The notes: a model not told the origin generated them from the sequence alone. Numbered from the stretch's first letter, positions 27,456 to 40,330 are shown. The stretch is 64,000 bases of DNA from Pterois miles (GCA_947000775.1 CAMQGK010000604.1:9230501-9294500); one strand, 5' to 3'. Translations and numbers: made by a program.

Positions 27456-27590
27456 GGCGCCCTGGTAGCTCACCTGGTAGAGTGGGCGCCCATGTACCAA
27501 GGCTGCGGGGTTCTCTCGCCTCCTTGCATAACTATCGCTGTCAATGTCAATTATAAAGGCAAAACGCCCCAAAAATAACCTTTAAGAATA
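27456..27590 (+). mobile_element. tRNA-derived SINE
   Basis: The head GGGGCGCCCTGGTAGCTCAC, then CTGGTAGAGTGGGCGCCCAT, resembles a tRNA A-box. A weak B-box (GGGGTTCTCTCG) follows. The 3' part AAAGGCAAAACGCCCCAAAA plus an A-rich tail matches a common fish SINE. The middle is deleted relative to a full copy. It is not a functional tRNA gene because it has no cloverleaf. Confidence 0.7.
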
Positions 27591-27853
27591 AAAGAAATAG
27601 ACAGAGGAGACCAATCCCCTTCTGAATAATATGGCTGACACCAGCAGAACCTTGTGTTCAACGGAAAGGCAGATGCACATCAACAACCTTCACTGATCAT
27701 CGCCATTGACTGAGTGCAGCCATTACCTTTGTCAAAGGAAATCTGCTGAAGAAAGAAAAGATATGAGTCAGTGCGTACGAACTTAAGTGGCTTCTGATTC
27801 AGAAATATTTTTTTCTTCAAACCCAGAGGTGTTCAGACCTGGCCATATGTAAC

Positions 27854-30800
27854 TCAGTGGTTCTCCTTAATATGTAACGTGTAGTAGGACCAGGGCTCTG
27901 GCACATAAATGAGTCCGGGGTACTTGTTGCGTAGCACTGGGTCGTTCCACAGATAGACCACCCACAGCGCCACCAGCAGCACAGTAACACTGAAGCTACA
28001 GAACAGGAAGAGGCCGTTGCTGTCTGGGCTGAGGCCTTTACGCCGTTGATATATCACCATGACAACCATGGCAAGGAAAGTGAGGAGGAAAAGTTCAGTG
28101 ATCTGCCCTTCAGTGACTAAGTACCTAGAAGAAACAAAGCAAGAGATGTCATGAGAGAGAAGCTAACTTAATTATAGCTGAGCTCACAATACTGCTGATT
28201 ATTGTTTTTAGGAAATTCTGGCAGGAAATTCTGGCAGTCGACAACGCTGCAGTCGTCAGACTAGTGGGGACTAGTCAGACTGCAGCGTTCGAACTGATGA
28301 AGCCATTTGGATAAGGGGCGAAACGTCTTCAGGGACAAATCTAAGTCCAGTTGCCTTCGATTCAACTTTTGCCAGAATGAATATGACCTGGATGAATGAG
28401 AACCTTCACAGACTGTTTTTAGGAAACTTTAAACATCTACTGTACAATGAAAAGTACCACAGTGTGTTGTGTGTCAGTGTGCTGATTTGACTATGACTTG
28501 CCCCAAACTGCATGTGATTATCATAAAGTGGGCATGTCTGTAAAGAGGAGGCTCATGGGCACCCATTGAACCCATTGCATTCACATGTCTACAGGTCAGA
28601 GGTCAAGGGACCCCTTTGAGAATGGCTATGACAGATTTTCGCCAAAATTTAGAGCAAGTTCGGAGCATTATTTAGCCTCCGTCACGACAAGCTAGAAGAG
28701 CGGCATCGATTACAATTTCTGCACGAAGTGAAGATGGAAAAAACAGCTTGTTTTCATGCCCGCAGAAGAAGCCTTATGGTGCTACGGTACACTACCATAT
28801 TCATTTTGCTGAGTATAAAATAGAGACACTAAAATTGTTCCAATCAGTAAACATGGCGACTTAAATTGGTTTTGCCAAACTTTCTTTTTTGTCATTATGT
28901 AAACAACCTTTTACAAACATCACACCACACTGTTTACTGTCAATCATTTAACAACGGAAGGAAATGTTCTGTCTAAATGCTACTGTATTATGATATATGT
29001 CATTTTTTCATGCCAAAGATATCCTTGATTCACACTTTTCTTCTGTTGAGGAGAACTGTGAATGTGTTGCTATTGTTGCTTTCATACACACCTCCATTCA
29101 AAATCTTTGGATTATGAAACTAAATTGAAATCGAGTACAAAGCACTTCGTATGTCATGGACAGGGGAGGCATCTCTAAAATGTGGATTTACTAAAGACCA
29201 CTATCAGATTTCACGACTCCTTTATAGTTTCATATCACCCGGGCTACTGCATAAATAGCCTTTAACAAAACCATGTATTCATGAGCACAAAAGGTTTTCA
29301 AAGACTTGAGAAAGCGACTGACCAATAGTAGAGGGCGCTGGGTCCCAGCAACAGACAACCAGAGACGGGGATCTTTGTGTGTTCTTTGGCCTCGGTGAAG
29401 CAGCCGGTGAAGTAGATGATGAGAATGATGAAGAAAGGGATATACCTGTAATAAAACGAGAAGCAGAGACTGATTGGATTCAAGCGTTTCTTTGTAAAGG
29501 GAGGATGCAAAACTGGCAGGGCTGACTGAAACTGGCCTTTTACTCAAAAGATAATTTAACTCAACAAAATAAACCTAATAGAACTGATAATAACCTGATG
29601 ACTAGTCAAACAATCAATTGACAACAAATAATCTGTGACTATTTTGATAATTGAATAATTGTTTCTGTCATTTTAGTCCAAAATCATAAACATATAATAC
29701 CAAAACATTCTCTGATCCGACCCTCTCAAATGACATTTTAAGCATAGACTGTATATAAAGATGGATGACATGACAGCTTCCCAAAAGTGAAGCCAAAATA
29801 TTATTGTCACTACTATTGCCGAACGTCAAAATCTCGAGATGGCAGCTCCCGTATCTGGGATATTTTGGCTTCACTTTTGTACAGTTGGAGGAAGTGGAGA
29901 CGCGTTGTCCATCTATATGTACAGTCTGTGTTTGAAGATGTCACCTTCAGCTCTGTGAGGCTGTGATGGGTATAGTGTCACTCTTTTTTGATGCATCATA
30001 TTGATTGATTTTATTTGATAAATTAAAAATAGTCCTGTAGTCGGGCTAGGAGGCTGGCAGGAGAAGGGCATGATGTACAGTATATAATATATTATGTAAT
30101 ATCCAATTCTTAACTAATACACCTAAAACATCAATATTACAAAGTCATAAAAACAATTTAAAAACCACACAAATTCAGAAAGGGTGTTTAATTATACTGA
30201 GTGGTACGATACTGAGTACCAACATACTCAGCATCCATTTTTCAGCCATTTTTTAAAAACTAGATGTTCCTCGCTGCTTTACTTTGTAGACTGGGTTGTT
30301 TATGGTTAGATACAATCACCCTCATACTCAGGCCACGAGAGTCCTGAACATACTGAAAATACCCTTTAGAGTTATTTACACACAGACCTTGTAAAAACCT
30401 AAAGATCATGAGCCAGTTCAGCTTTTTAAAATGGTTTGGTCTGATGTGCGTTCTTGGACTGAGAGTAAGGACGACCCTCATTAGGTTGTTCTGAACATTT
30501 TGAAGTCGATCTTTTTTGCTGTCAGCGGTAACCTGGTATAATCATATTAATAATGTAGCTAGTGTCCTCATAGTTTCCTTATCTTTCTCTCTTCCCATAT
30601 GCAACATGAGTGATAAGTTCATTTTAATTATGTTCTCCATTAACTGTGTTGTTCATTGAAAACTGCCAAACAAATTCAGTTAGTAAATTAATCAACTGAA
30701 TCCGGCTTGGGACTCTTCTGTGTGGAGTTTGCATGTTCTCCCCGTGTAAGCGTGGGTTTTCTCTGAGTACTCCAGTTTCCTCTCATAGTCCAAAAACATG

Positions 30801-33800
30801 CAATTAAGGTTAATTGATGACTCTAAATGTCCCGTAGGTGTGGATGTGAGCGTGAATGGTTGTCTGTCTCTATGTGCCCTGCGATGGACTGGCAACCTGT
30901 CCAGGGTGAACCCCGCCTTCGCCCAATGCCAGCTGGGATCGGCTCCAGCCCCCCCGCGACCCCTAACAGGATAAGTGGTTGAAGATAGATGGATGGATGG
31001 AAATTAATCAACTCATGCCCACAGGATTGCTGCTTTCATACCAGTATCCTCTAGACCTGGTCTGACAAAGGTAAAATATCAGTACGAATTTTGGTCACAA
31101 TTTAAAAAAAAGACACATTTAAAGAGCTCCTTATCAATTCATAGGGCTGTCAACTGATTCAAACATTTAATTGCAATTAATCATGATTTAATCACACATT
31201 TTTTATCTGTTTAAAATGTACCTTAAAGGAAGATTTGTCAAGTATTTAATACTCTCATCAACATGGGAGATGCTGCTTTATGCAAATGTATGTATATATT
31301 TATTATTGGAAGTCAATTAACACAAAACAGTGACAACTATTGTCCAGAAACCCTCACAGCTACTGTGTTTAGCATAAAAATATATGCTAAAATCATAACA
31401 TGGCAAACTGCTCCCCAACAGTCAACAACAGCTGTCAGTGTGTCAGTGTGCTGACTTGACTATGACTTGCCCCAAACTGCATATGATTATCATAAAGTGA
31501 CCATGTCTGTAAAGAGGAGACTCATGGGTACCCATAGAACCCATTTCATTCACATATCTACAGGTCAGAGGTCAAGGGACCCCTTTAAGGATGACTATGA
31601 CAGTCTGTGAATGCTCTCATTCATCCAGGTCATATTCATTCTGGCAACAATTGAATCGAAGGCAACTGGACTTAGATTTGTCTCTGAAGACGTTTCGCCC
31701 CTTATCCAAGTGGCTTCATCAGTTCAAACGCTACAGTCTGGCCTACTACACTAGTCTGACCTCGTCAAACTAGTGGGGACTAGTTGCCTTCGATTCAATT
31801 GTTGCTAAAATGGCTATGACAGTTTTTCCTCGCCAACATTTAGTGCAAGTTCAGAGCATTATTTAGCCTCCTTCACGACAAGCTAGAATGACACGGTTGG
31901 TACCAATGGATTCCTTAGGTTGTCTAGTATGATATGATCATTTCCTGTCATCACATCACTGTCGCTAACAAATTAAGGCATGAAAATGTGCAGTTCTATT
32001 ACACAGTTTTTGGGAGCATTTTTGCCTTTGTTGAATAGCTGAGACAGACAGGAAACAAGGGGAGAGAGGGATAAGACATGCACCAAAGGTCCCTGCACAG
32101 TCTCAAACCGGGAACATTACATGTTATGTGGTATGCCTCTTAAACACTTCATCCTAATTCACTTTTTATCGACTTCATCTGCATTTAATCTGAGGCGATA
32201 TCTCAACACACTGACTGTATCTTAGATTTCTGAGTGCACCAATGTGTGAGGTAATAAAAAGAAAACTATTGGATCTTGTTGGTGGATTTTACGCCACTTT
32301 GTTTTGTGGGTTGTGTCTAGAAGGGAACCGACAAGATGGGAAACTCGATAGATGGTTAAGGTTAGGCACTGATCTTGAATAGTTAGTTAAGGTTTGAACA
32401 CTGTAGGTAGTTGGGCAGAGAGTCTCCCAAACGTTTTTGCAAGTTTTTGCAAGATATTGCAATTTGCAGGTGGACACAGCCTCTTTTGTGTGGTCTATCC
32501 AAAGGTGCAACATTCAAACCACATCCACATGAGGATCACCACACGGCATTATCATGACCCAATGTAAACTGAGATTCTGTCAGTGCTGGAGTGAAAACAA
32601 TGCTGGAGCGTTATCAGCTGACTGAGCCATAAAACTAAATGTCTATGAACATAAAGGAGAGAAAGGAGAGATATACCTCATCTTCTTACCGCTCATAATT
32701 AAACCCCATTCATATTTTTTTTTAAACACAGATTTTTCTGAACCTCCCCCCTCTTTTCCTGCATGTTGGATTTATTTTCCAGTCAGCACAATCAGATTCA
32801 TACTGTCGGTGTAAACTGCCAGCACAGAGCTGTTCGGTCTGCTCATCCTAAAATCGGTTCTGTATTCAGAGATGGAAACAGATTCCAGCACACTGCAGAT
32901 ATAATGGTCACCGCTATGTTAAAATTCTCTCAATCTAAACTTAAATTGATTTTCAAAAACACAAAATGCACAACAATCAGATTTCTCATTCACATTTAAA
33001 CAGATTATTATAGAGACATACCACATCAGGTGTCCCAGCTGTTCGTCATAATAATACAGCAGCTCAAAGGAGTCAATCTGCCAGGGAAGGACAAAACGAA
33101 ATGTTAACAAAAAATACAACATGAACAGATATGATTTAAATGCACAACTATGGCTGCGTTGGTAAGGAGGTACTGTGGTCTTATGCAACAGTGCCACCTA
33201 CTGTTACAGCATGAATGTGACATGAATCATATGATATGGCCTTCACAGTCATAGCTCATAGTCTTATTCACTTCATATTTATACTATTTTTGCATTTATA
33301 TTTAACACACTTAATAGATCCCACTTCTCAGCATTTTGTATTTACATATTTACACACTGTGGTTACAAATACAATGTATGCGAAGCACATATTTGTGCAT
33401 ATACATATTATATACATACATATATACATATAATTTTTTTCTGTACATATATTGTGTTGTATTTTGTAGTATTATGTAAATAATTTACACATTACTTACT
33501 CCTTCATTTCTATTTTTTACATTTCTTAATGCTGTTATATAAGATACTGTAACGTCGCACCACATCCGTTTCATCAAGATAAAATGTATCGATCAACTCC
33601 TACAATATGGGGTTAATCTCACCTACTTTTTGCTCCACTTTGACATTTATTCAGGCACCTGCCAAACTTTCTTGACGCTGTTCACATTTCCCTGTAGGGC
33701 TGCAACTAACGACTATTTTCATTGCAGAATGCAGATTATTCTGTTGATTTTTTTCTCAATTAGCTGATTATTTTCTCAATTGATTAGTTGTTTGGTCCAT

Positions 33801-36800
33801 AAAATGTCAGGAAATGGTGAAAAATATCGATCAATGTTTCCCAAAGCCCAAGAGGACGTCCTCAAATGTCTTGTTTTGTTCACACCTCAAAGATATTCAG
33901 TTTACTGTCACAGAGTAAAGAAATCAGAAAATATTCACATTTAAGAAGCTGAAATCAGAGAATTTTGACTTTATTTTTCTTACAAAATGACTCAAACTAA
34001 TTAATCAATTATCAAAAATAGTTGGTGATTAGCAACTAATCGTTGCAGCTCTACATTCCTGTTCAGCATTGAAAAAGTATTTATTTTTAAAAATCTGTTT
34101 CAAATCTTTCTACTTCAGCAGTATTCTTTCATCTTTAAAAGCTATGTGTGTGATAACAAATTTACAACACTTGTATTGATTCTTTTGAGGTAAATCCTCA
34201 TTAAAAGGTGAACGTGCGAATCAGTTAATTCAGTCAAATCAATGCCCCTCAAGACCACTTAATGCAGTTTTATAATGGAGCATTTAATCCCTTTAAAGAG
34301 CTTCTATCAGTGATGCACTTGGCTTACTCATAATTAACTGAAAAAAAAAATACATTGCAAATAATTTTGCCTTTTCACATGCATCAGTGAGTATGACATC
34401 TGAAAGTATAGAGTCCACACACTGTAGACTTTTCTAAACTAATTGCAATGCTCTTAAAAAAAAAAAACAAATAACAGTAGGTTTGAATTTATACAACTGA
34501 AATTAAATAGCATCAAAGTGAGAAACTGCACTAAAAGCACAAAGTATAATCATTTTAACTAATAACATTTAACATTTAACATTTGAACTTCACTTTGGAT
34601 CACATATGAATGATCTACGTAGGTATCAATAATACATATATTATTACTACAAAAGGGGCACAATAGGATGTTTATTATTCCTTGACCTGACAAACTCAAA
34701 CTGAAAGACATGTAAGTCTACCAGTGATTCACCAAGTTTTGTGCAAAATGTCACTGAATGCAGGAATAGTCATAACAGTAACAAAACGATGAGGCCAATG
34801 TAGAATGTTTTAGTTTAGTCTATACGGTCTATATACAATAATAGTCCTGCCTAGTCATAGTCCTAGTGCCATAGTCCTTCTATCCTGCCAAACATCAACC
34901 TGTAATATTTTGTTGTCAACCACATCATTGTCAAAAGTATGGTGCACTGCGTTTAGTACGGGAATCACAATGACAAAAAAAGATGTGACAGCAATGACAG
35001 AGCAAAGAGAAAGATAAGCAACACTCCTACACAGCAGGATCAATTCTGCAGGATCAAAGTGTCACGATACTGATGTTTTCTGTTGTGTGTTGTTGTCAAT
35101 TTAGGCGGACAAGAAAAGCTTTTTCACTGAACTGTCTCTGGAGAGTCACAACCAGCAACACAAACAGACATTTGCTGTATGACATTATGACAAGTGATAA
35201 ACAAAATATATGAACAGATTCTGTAAAATGTGTTTCCGGTTCAGTAGATGAAGGACCCACTAGCCAAACATGGCCAGCAGAAAAAAAAAATCTGACCAGA
35301 TCTTGACAGTTTTCTCAGGGTATCATCAAGGAATAAAACTGTACCCCACTCTGCTTAAACAAATCACGCACTCACCAGTGATGCAGGCTTGAGGTCTTTG
35401 ATAATAGGGTTCTCTCTGACTGACAGGTGGAGCTGGTAGCCGCTCAGGATGAGCCGATGGTTGATCGAGTCTCCCACCAGGTGGATGCTGGCTCCCATGA
35501 CAAAAGTGATGATGCAGAGGTAGACCGCTGAGCGAGGCAGCACCCTGGGACTGCGCTCAATCAGCTGGATGGAGCAGTGACACAAACATTGTGTATATAA
35601 GACACCAACTTATCCACTTCAGTTGTTTCGGCTACATCTTTAGGAATTAATGTCAACTGCAAATATATAATACATAGAAAGCTGTCTTTTTTCATTTAAT
35701 AATAGAATCACAGGCATGACCTTCATCACTTAAAGGTACAGTGTGTAGGATTTGGTGGCATCTAGTGGTGTGGTTGTTGCAGATTGCAACCAAGTACCCC
35801 TCCGCTCACGCCTCCCTTCCCAAGACTGCGGTAACATAAGCCATTAACTATGATAACAATATTCGCCATCATTGCCATAATAACACTACTTTAGGAACAA
35901 CGTCTGACGGCAGCTCACGTCACCTCAGTTTCACTAGCGTGTCGACGGTGGCCTTCAGGTAGCATAAAGACTCTCTAGAGCCAGTGTTTGGTTTGACTCT
36001 GAAGACGACCTGCTCCCTATGTAGCTATGAAGGACTCATTCTAAGCTAATGATAACACAATGATTCTTAGTTTCAGATGATTATACACCAATGAAAACAT
36101 AGTTATGAATGTTGTATTCCATTTCTGCAAATAGATCCTCCGAAATGCTACACACTGTTCCTTTGAGAAGAGCCAATAACTTGTTTTCAGATATTTCAGC
36201 TTGTTTTCTTCCCATCTCTCATTGCAGTTCTTGTCAGTGCTATGATTCAGGACCGTTCAGGAATCCATTCCCAGGTCTTTGTGCTTGTGTGGAAGAACCC
36301 CACCAATGTGCCTTAAAAAGCAGGTACGTCACTTTGGGCTACCTTATTACTTTGTGTCAAATGTCAATTTAGCGTAAGAAAAACCATAAATAGGAAATCA
36401 ATGCACAAAATCTTTACTGAGGGTATTTTGATTCGCAATTTGAACTAAAAGGGGCCTGTATCGCCTAATGTAGTCTGGCAGCTTAGAGTTACAGCACCAG
36501 TAGGCTTCACTAAGAATACCATTAAGACTCTGGATAATCCATCTCATAAAGTTGATAATAAACCAGCTCAGGGTTTGCTACATTATGATTATAGTCTATG
36601 GTTGCCCCCTTAGTCAAATAGTCAACTAATCAGTCATTTTGGTCGTAGTTACTAAGATTCTTTAGACAATTAAGCATTTTTGTATGCGTTGACTTATTTC
36701 CAAGTAACTCAAGAACACAACTCTGATAAACACCACATTTAAAGTGGTGTTTTTGTGTGATTATTTGTGGAGAAAGTTTTTCAGATCTGTTATTAAATCA

Positions 36801-39800
36801 ACTAATTGAATAGTCAACAAAATCATATGAGTGGGGTCAGCCCTTTTATTTTCACATGTAAGAGAGGGCTTCTAGAGGCTTACATACAAAGTGGATGTAA
36901 AATATTTCTTATTCACAGTCATGTCAGGTTTCCCTGCAGTGGTGGAATAAGGGTGAAAAGGCAACCCACAGTGAACCAATCACTGCAGGGGAACCTCAAC
37001 CCCATCAGGAATGTAAGACTTTCAGCATAATTGATATGCAACAGTAAATGTCATTCAGAGTTGTCAACATTAAGCAGCCTCCTGCTGTGTGAAGCAGTGT
37101 CTTAAAGCAACTGGTAGTGCTGCAAAATTTTTCTATATTGCTCATATGAATGTCATGGAGAGCAAAGTGACTTCCTGAGCTGAAAAAATGCTTTTGAGCT
37201 CTTTGTCACTAGCAGCACTTTTGTCTGTGTTGTGGGTCCATTATACCAGCCTGCTGATTGGTTAGCAGGGAGTCTGTTTACATGTTTTGCTCTGGTGGTA
37301 ACTGTGGAGGGCCTGCTTTTAAAACATGGAAGCTCTTTCATTAGAAAAGTATGTATTCACTCATGTTTGGGCTTAATCAGTCTTATATGGAGAAGAATAG
37401 CAAAAGAAATTGCATGATTAGATAATGATATTTTTGGGATATACTATAAGAGTAGCTTCATCGTCTCATATTGAATAGTATTAGTCACAAAGCGCTTTGT
37501 TGTGTTAACACTTACCTTGAGCATTAGGAATGGTGTTATGACATTGTAGGCCATGTGGCAGTAGTCTCCAGCACTGGGCTTGTTCAGGGGAAACCACTCC
37601 AGAGGAAGGATAATCTAATTCATGAATGAAGAACAAGAAGAAGAAGAAGATCTACCTTTATTAGTCCCACAATGGGGAAATTCAATTTACACTCTGTTTA
37701 ACTTATACATGGTACATGCAGACCTGAAACACACATACATGCAGTAATGGAGAGGTGTCAGAGTGAGGGGGCTGCTCCAGACAAACGCCCCGAGCAGTTG
37801 GGGGTTTGGTGCCTTGCTCAGGGGCACCTCGGCAGTGCCCAAGAGGTAAACTGGCACCTCTCCAGCTACCAGTTCACACTCAGTTTTTGGTCCATGTCTG
37901 CAGCTACTGCCGCCCCAATGATGATGATAAAAATGATGATACCAAGAAACAATTTGGTGTTCATTGCTCTGTGAAATGTCATTCAAAACTGCATGAGGTA
38001 GGTGAAACGTGCATTGATGTTCATTACCATGATGATAGGCCTTCCAAAGTCCAGTATCCAGTTCTGCAGAGTCAGACAGAACCACAGGTCGAAGTGGAAG
38101 TGCTGCCTTTTCCGCTGTGGCACATTTTCCTTCAAACCACCATGAGTGCTGTTAGACAGACATGTACAGTGAGCAAGTCGCTGTAATAAAGCAACATTAC
38201 AAAAGCAAAGGGCAGCATAGAGGTTGAGCATTTAATGGGCATGTGGGGAATACTGCATTAACTAAGGTTTACTACAAGTAATTAAGGTTTACTACATAGT
38301 GTATACTACTGCAGTAAATTTAGGTCAAAACACATGGTGACCTTTGCTGCTTTTTGCTTCTATTGCAATCTATTTGAATTTTCTTTAACACAACATAACA
38401 CTGGGCAGTGGCATATGATACATCAATACATATGCATCCTCACAAAATATAGGAGTATCTGCAAATCATAGCAGAGTCCTGAAATCCAAAGACAAAAAAG
38501 GGAAAAAATAATTAAAAGTAATGTTAAAACATGATTAAATACTTGCAAAAGCTGAAACAAAACTAAAATAACAAAAAAAAAAACATGAAATAAAAAATGA
38601 AAATAAAGAGAAAAACAGAAAAAATCTATACTTTCTTACTATTTTATGGCTGCAATCTATTTGATTTTTTTTATACACAACACTGGGGACATCATGACAA
38701 AAAAGGAAAAAAAAAAAACAACTTAAAAATAATTTAAAAAATATAATTAACTGCTTGCAAAAAAACAAAACAAAAAAATAAATAAGATGAAAATAAAGAG
38801 ACAAAAAAATCTATATTTAATTACCATTTTGAGTGTTTGGCCATTTCCTTCATATAAAAGGTAATAAAGCACTTTATCAGAAATAATTGTGTATACAAAC
38901 ATGGCATGTGCAGATCTAATGAAAATAAAACACAGCTTTCTATATTACACTTAAGAGTTTAAAATTTTAAATTGCACAATATAGTGTATAAAAATCCCAT
39001 CATGCGCTTTTACATTAATGGTCAAATATATATGTTTGCCTTTATTACAATTGTGTGTTCCTTTTTCTTCCTGCGCTGTGTGAAATCACAGTCTGATAAC
39101 GTTTGCTTTGATCCAACGGTTCTTACTCTTATTTATGATATCTCATATTTATCTAATTTTTAACCACCATCATTCAATTTGTTGGCAAATACTGTTTTCA
39201 CAGTACTTCCAGTTAAAATCTCAAAGGCAGACTGCTGTTTATTGGAAGTTTGCTGCACACAAGCATACTGAGGCCAGAAAAAGTCCATGAATTACTAACC
39301 CAGGAAGAGACTGCAGCTATTTACAGCCTCCACAGATCAGCAGCTCATCCCCCTCAACAGGCACCAGAAAAACTTACAGAGCTAACTGGCAAAATACTAA
39401 AATACAATGAGAGCACTGACCCCAGTCAGCCAGCAGCGTTTGGGGTCTTTGCCATTGTTGTTGGAGGTGCAAATATGCATTGATGCATCACTGTTAAAGT
39501 GTAAAAGTGGTTCAGTCATGTGACAGTAGGACCAGCAGCGGAAAAAGGCCAGACTGACTGAAGACAAAATCACCACAACCTCCAGCAGTACCACATCTAT
39601 TTTATACTGTATCTGCCAATGCAGTACAGTGTTTATGCAATCACTTCCTATTTATTAATCACAAACGACTCCTTGAAAACAAAAACAGTGGGAGTTAAGG
39701 CATTATGTTGACAGCTTAATTCGCGCCACCAGCATGTTGGTGGATATAATCTGCGCCTGTCATTCGCGCGTCCATCCGCTGACTTTGTTTTCAGTCGCGC

Positions 39801-40086
39801 CGGCTCGAGTATCCCGTTTCTGGACACACGATGCGGGAGAACAAGCAGCGGAGCGGGTGGTGCCAAGGCCAGGTAATACGAGGTTATAAAGAGGTTAAGT
39901 TCCTAATATCCCAGTGTTTTTGTAGTTTGTAGTAGTAGTAGTTGTAGTAAATGACCCCTGCTTTCCTTCACTCACAACAAACGACTGGAGAGGAAATACC
40001 GTTAGCCTTCTGTGGATGAAGTTTACAAACCTTGTTTGCGGTGTCGGGTGTAAATCGTTGCCTTGACGTTTTCGGACAGACTGCAT
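27854..40086 (-). CDS. cln6: CLN6 transmembrane ER protein, complete, seven coding exons
   Basis: Exons in transcript order: 40,031-40,086; 38,028-38,148; 37,516-37,614; 35,376-35,564; 33,022-33,077; 29,323-29,445; 27,854-28,124. They total 915 nt, or 304 residues plus stop (human about 311), with every junction GT-AG and phase-compatible. Diagnostic stretches are FDLWFCLTLQNWILDFGRP, LPLEWFPLNKPSAGDYCHMA, GASIHLVGDSINHRL, FELLYYYDEQLGHLMW and the C-terminal IYVPEPWSYYTLH. CLN6 is a polytopic ER membrane protein. With CLN8 it recruits newly made lysosomal enzymes for ER export, and loss in human causes neuronal ceroid lipofuscinosis. Hydrophobic segments are visible in exons 3, 4, 6 and 7. 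The first exon (MQSVRKRQGNDLHPTPQT) is the least conserved part. I chose it because its AG donor end completes a Ser codon with the exon 2 acceptor. Introns hold many repeats. Calml4 follows downstream. Confidence 0.95.
28203..28426 (+). mobile_element. ~200-bp retroelement-like repeat with 13-bp target duplication, copy 1
   Basis: The insert 28,216-28,413 is flanked by identical TGTTTTTAGGAAA at 28,203-28,215 and 28,414-28,426. It contains ACTGATGAAGCCATTTGGAT, then GGGGCGAAACGTCTTC, then CAGTTGCCTTCGATTCAAC. It shares its core with the oppositely oriented copy at 31,604-31,809. The duplication length suits target-primed retrotransposition. The family is not assigned. It lies in the last cln6 intron. 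Confidence 0.75.
28463..28695 (-). mobile_element. 'GGGCTGTCAA' TIR element fragment
   Basis: An inverted internal piece of the family, reading GTGTGTCAGTGTGCTGATTT, then GCATGTGATTATCATAAAGT, to GACAAGCTAGAA. Both termini are missing. Confidence 0.6.
29590..30000. mobile_element. Decayed 'GCTGCAACTAACG'-type element split by a MITE
   Basis: Sequence at about 29,600-29,735 (GACTATTTTGATAATTGAAT, CATTCTCTGATCCG) and about 29,935-29,995 matches the body of the 33,696 family. Between them, 29,744-29,930 has inverted ends AGACTGTATATAAAGATGGA and TCCATCTATATGTACAGTCT, a separate MITE inserted inside. Confidence 0.55.
30703..31004 (+). mobile_element. L2/Maui-type LINE 3' end with tail
   Basis: The best-preserved copy in the window. 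Landmarks are TTTGCATGTTCTCCCCGTGT, CTATGTGCCCTGCGATGGAC, GGGATCGGCTCCAGCCCCC and the tail GATGGATGGATGG at 30,990-31,001. It lies in a cln6 intron. Confidence 0.8.
31144..31945 (-). mobile_element. 'GGGCTGTCAA' TIR element, inverted copy, with nested insertion
   Basis: It begins AGGGCTGTCAACTGATTC and runs through AACAGCTGTCAGTGTGTCAG, GATTATCATAAAGTG and AGGTCAGAGGTCAAGGGACC to TTGGTACCAATGGATTCC. A retroelement-like repeat is inserted near 31,604-31,809. It lies in a cln6 intron. Confidence 0.6.
31590..31822 (-). mobile_element. ~200-bp retroelement-like repeat with target duplication, copy 2
   Basis: The insert 31,604-31,809 sits inside the 'GGGCTGTCAA' element. The flanks are ATGACTATGACAG (31,591-31,603) and ATGGCTATGACAG (31,810-31,822), a 13-bp duplication with one mismatch. 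The interruption point is plain because the host repeat resumes exactly after it. The orientation is opposite to copy 1. Confidence 0.75.
32016..32150 (-). mobile_element. tRNA-derived SINE body fragment
   Basis: GCTGAGACAGACAGGAAACA, then GGGGAGAGAGGGATAAGACA, with a complement-strand B-box-like TCTCAAACCGGGAAC, resembles the body of the fish SINE seen at 27,456. The head is missing. Confidence 0.5.
33696..34052 (-). mobile_element. 'GCTGCAACTAACG' TIR element, near full length
   Basis: The left end AGGGCTGCAACTAACGACTA and right end ACTAATCGTTGCAGCTCT are inverted. Similar flanks CATTTCCCTGT and CATTCCTGT may be a target duplication. The interior carries the family phrases AGGACGTCCTCAAATGTCTT and ATTCACATTTAAGAAGCTG. 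It lies in a cln6 intron. Confidence 0.65.
35733..36168 (+). mobile_element. 'AAAGGTACAGTGTGTAGGATTT' TIR repeat
   Basis: The left end AAAGGTACAGTGTGTAGGAT and right end GCTACACACTGTTCCTTT are inverted complements. The interior has GGTGGCATCTAGTGGTGTGG and GTTGCAGATTGCAACC. Related pieces lie at 1528 and 6926. It lies in a cln6 intron. Confidence 0.65.
37628..37916 (-). mobile_element. AFC-like SINE with internal deletion
   Basis: On the complement it starts GGGGCGGCAGTAGCTGCAGA, skips the B-box region, then continues with GGTAGCTGGAGAGGTGCC and GCCGAGGTGCCCCTGAGCAA to the (TTC)n tail. It lies in cln6 intron 2, immediately upstream of exon 3 in transcript order. Confidence 0.75.
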
Positions 40087-40330
40087 TTTCGGTTCCGTGT
40101 TAGTTCTCGCTGGTCTAGCTAACAGTGCTCCCTCACCGTCCCGTGGTCCAAACGATGGAAACCTAACAGTATTAAACTAGAGTAAACATCTTTCTGTCAC
40201 ACCTCATCTTCACTTCCTGATTACCGCCTTGTTCCCGCCCATCCACCTCATCCACCAATCAAACTGCAGCAGAGGGGTTAGAAGCGGAAAAGGGTAAAGT
40301 TAACCCTGAGTACTGACGTGTAGGTAAATT
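40087..40330 (-). promoter_or_regulatory. Probable cln6 promoter / 5' region
   Basis: GC-richer sequence immediately upstream of the cln6 start, with no TATA box. An ETS-like CACTTCCTG sits at about 40,210. This suits a housekeeping-type promoter. No transcription start can be placed. Confidence 0.4.

Noticed and set aside
27456..27530. Possible tRNA gene (A-box-like GTAGCTCACCTGGTAGAG)
   Set aside because: No cloverleaf or intact B-box, and the 3' part matches a SINE body.
28300..28340. Hammerhead-ribozyme-like core: CTGATGA, a GCC/GGC stem, then GAAA, in both copies of the small retroelement-like repeat
   Set aside because: I could not find a proper stem III with the required UH cleavage site, nor a matching stem I. 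The order is suggestive but incomplete. A covariance-model search would decide.
34855..35043. Hydrophobic 62-residue ORF in a cln6 intron
   Set aside because: No start or splice evidence. The cln6 exon chain is complete without it.
39250..39483. 77-residue ORF in the first cln6 intron
   Set aside because: No splice context, no recognisable domain, and the opposite strand is open too.
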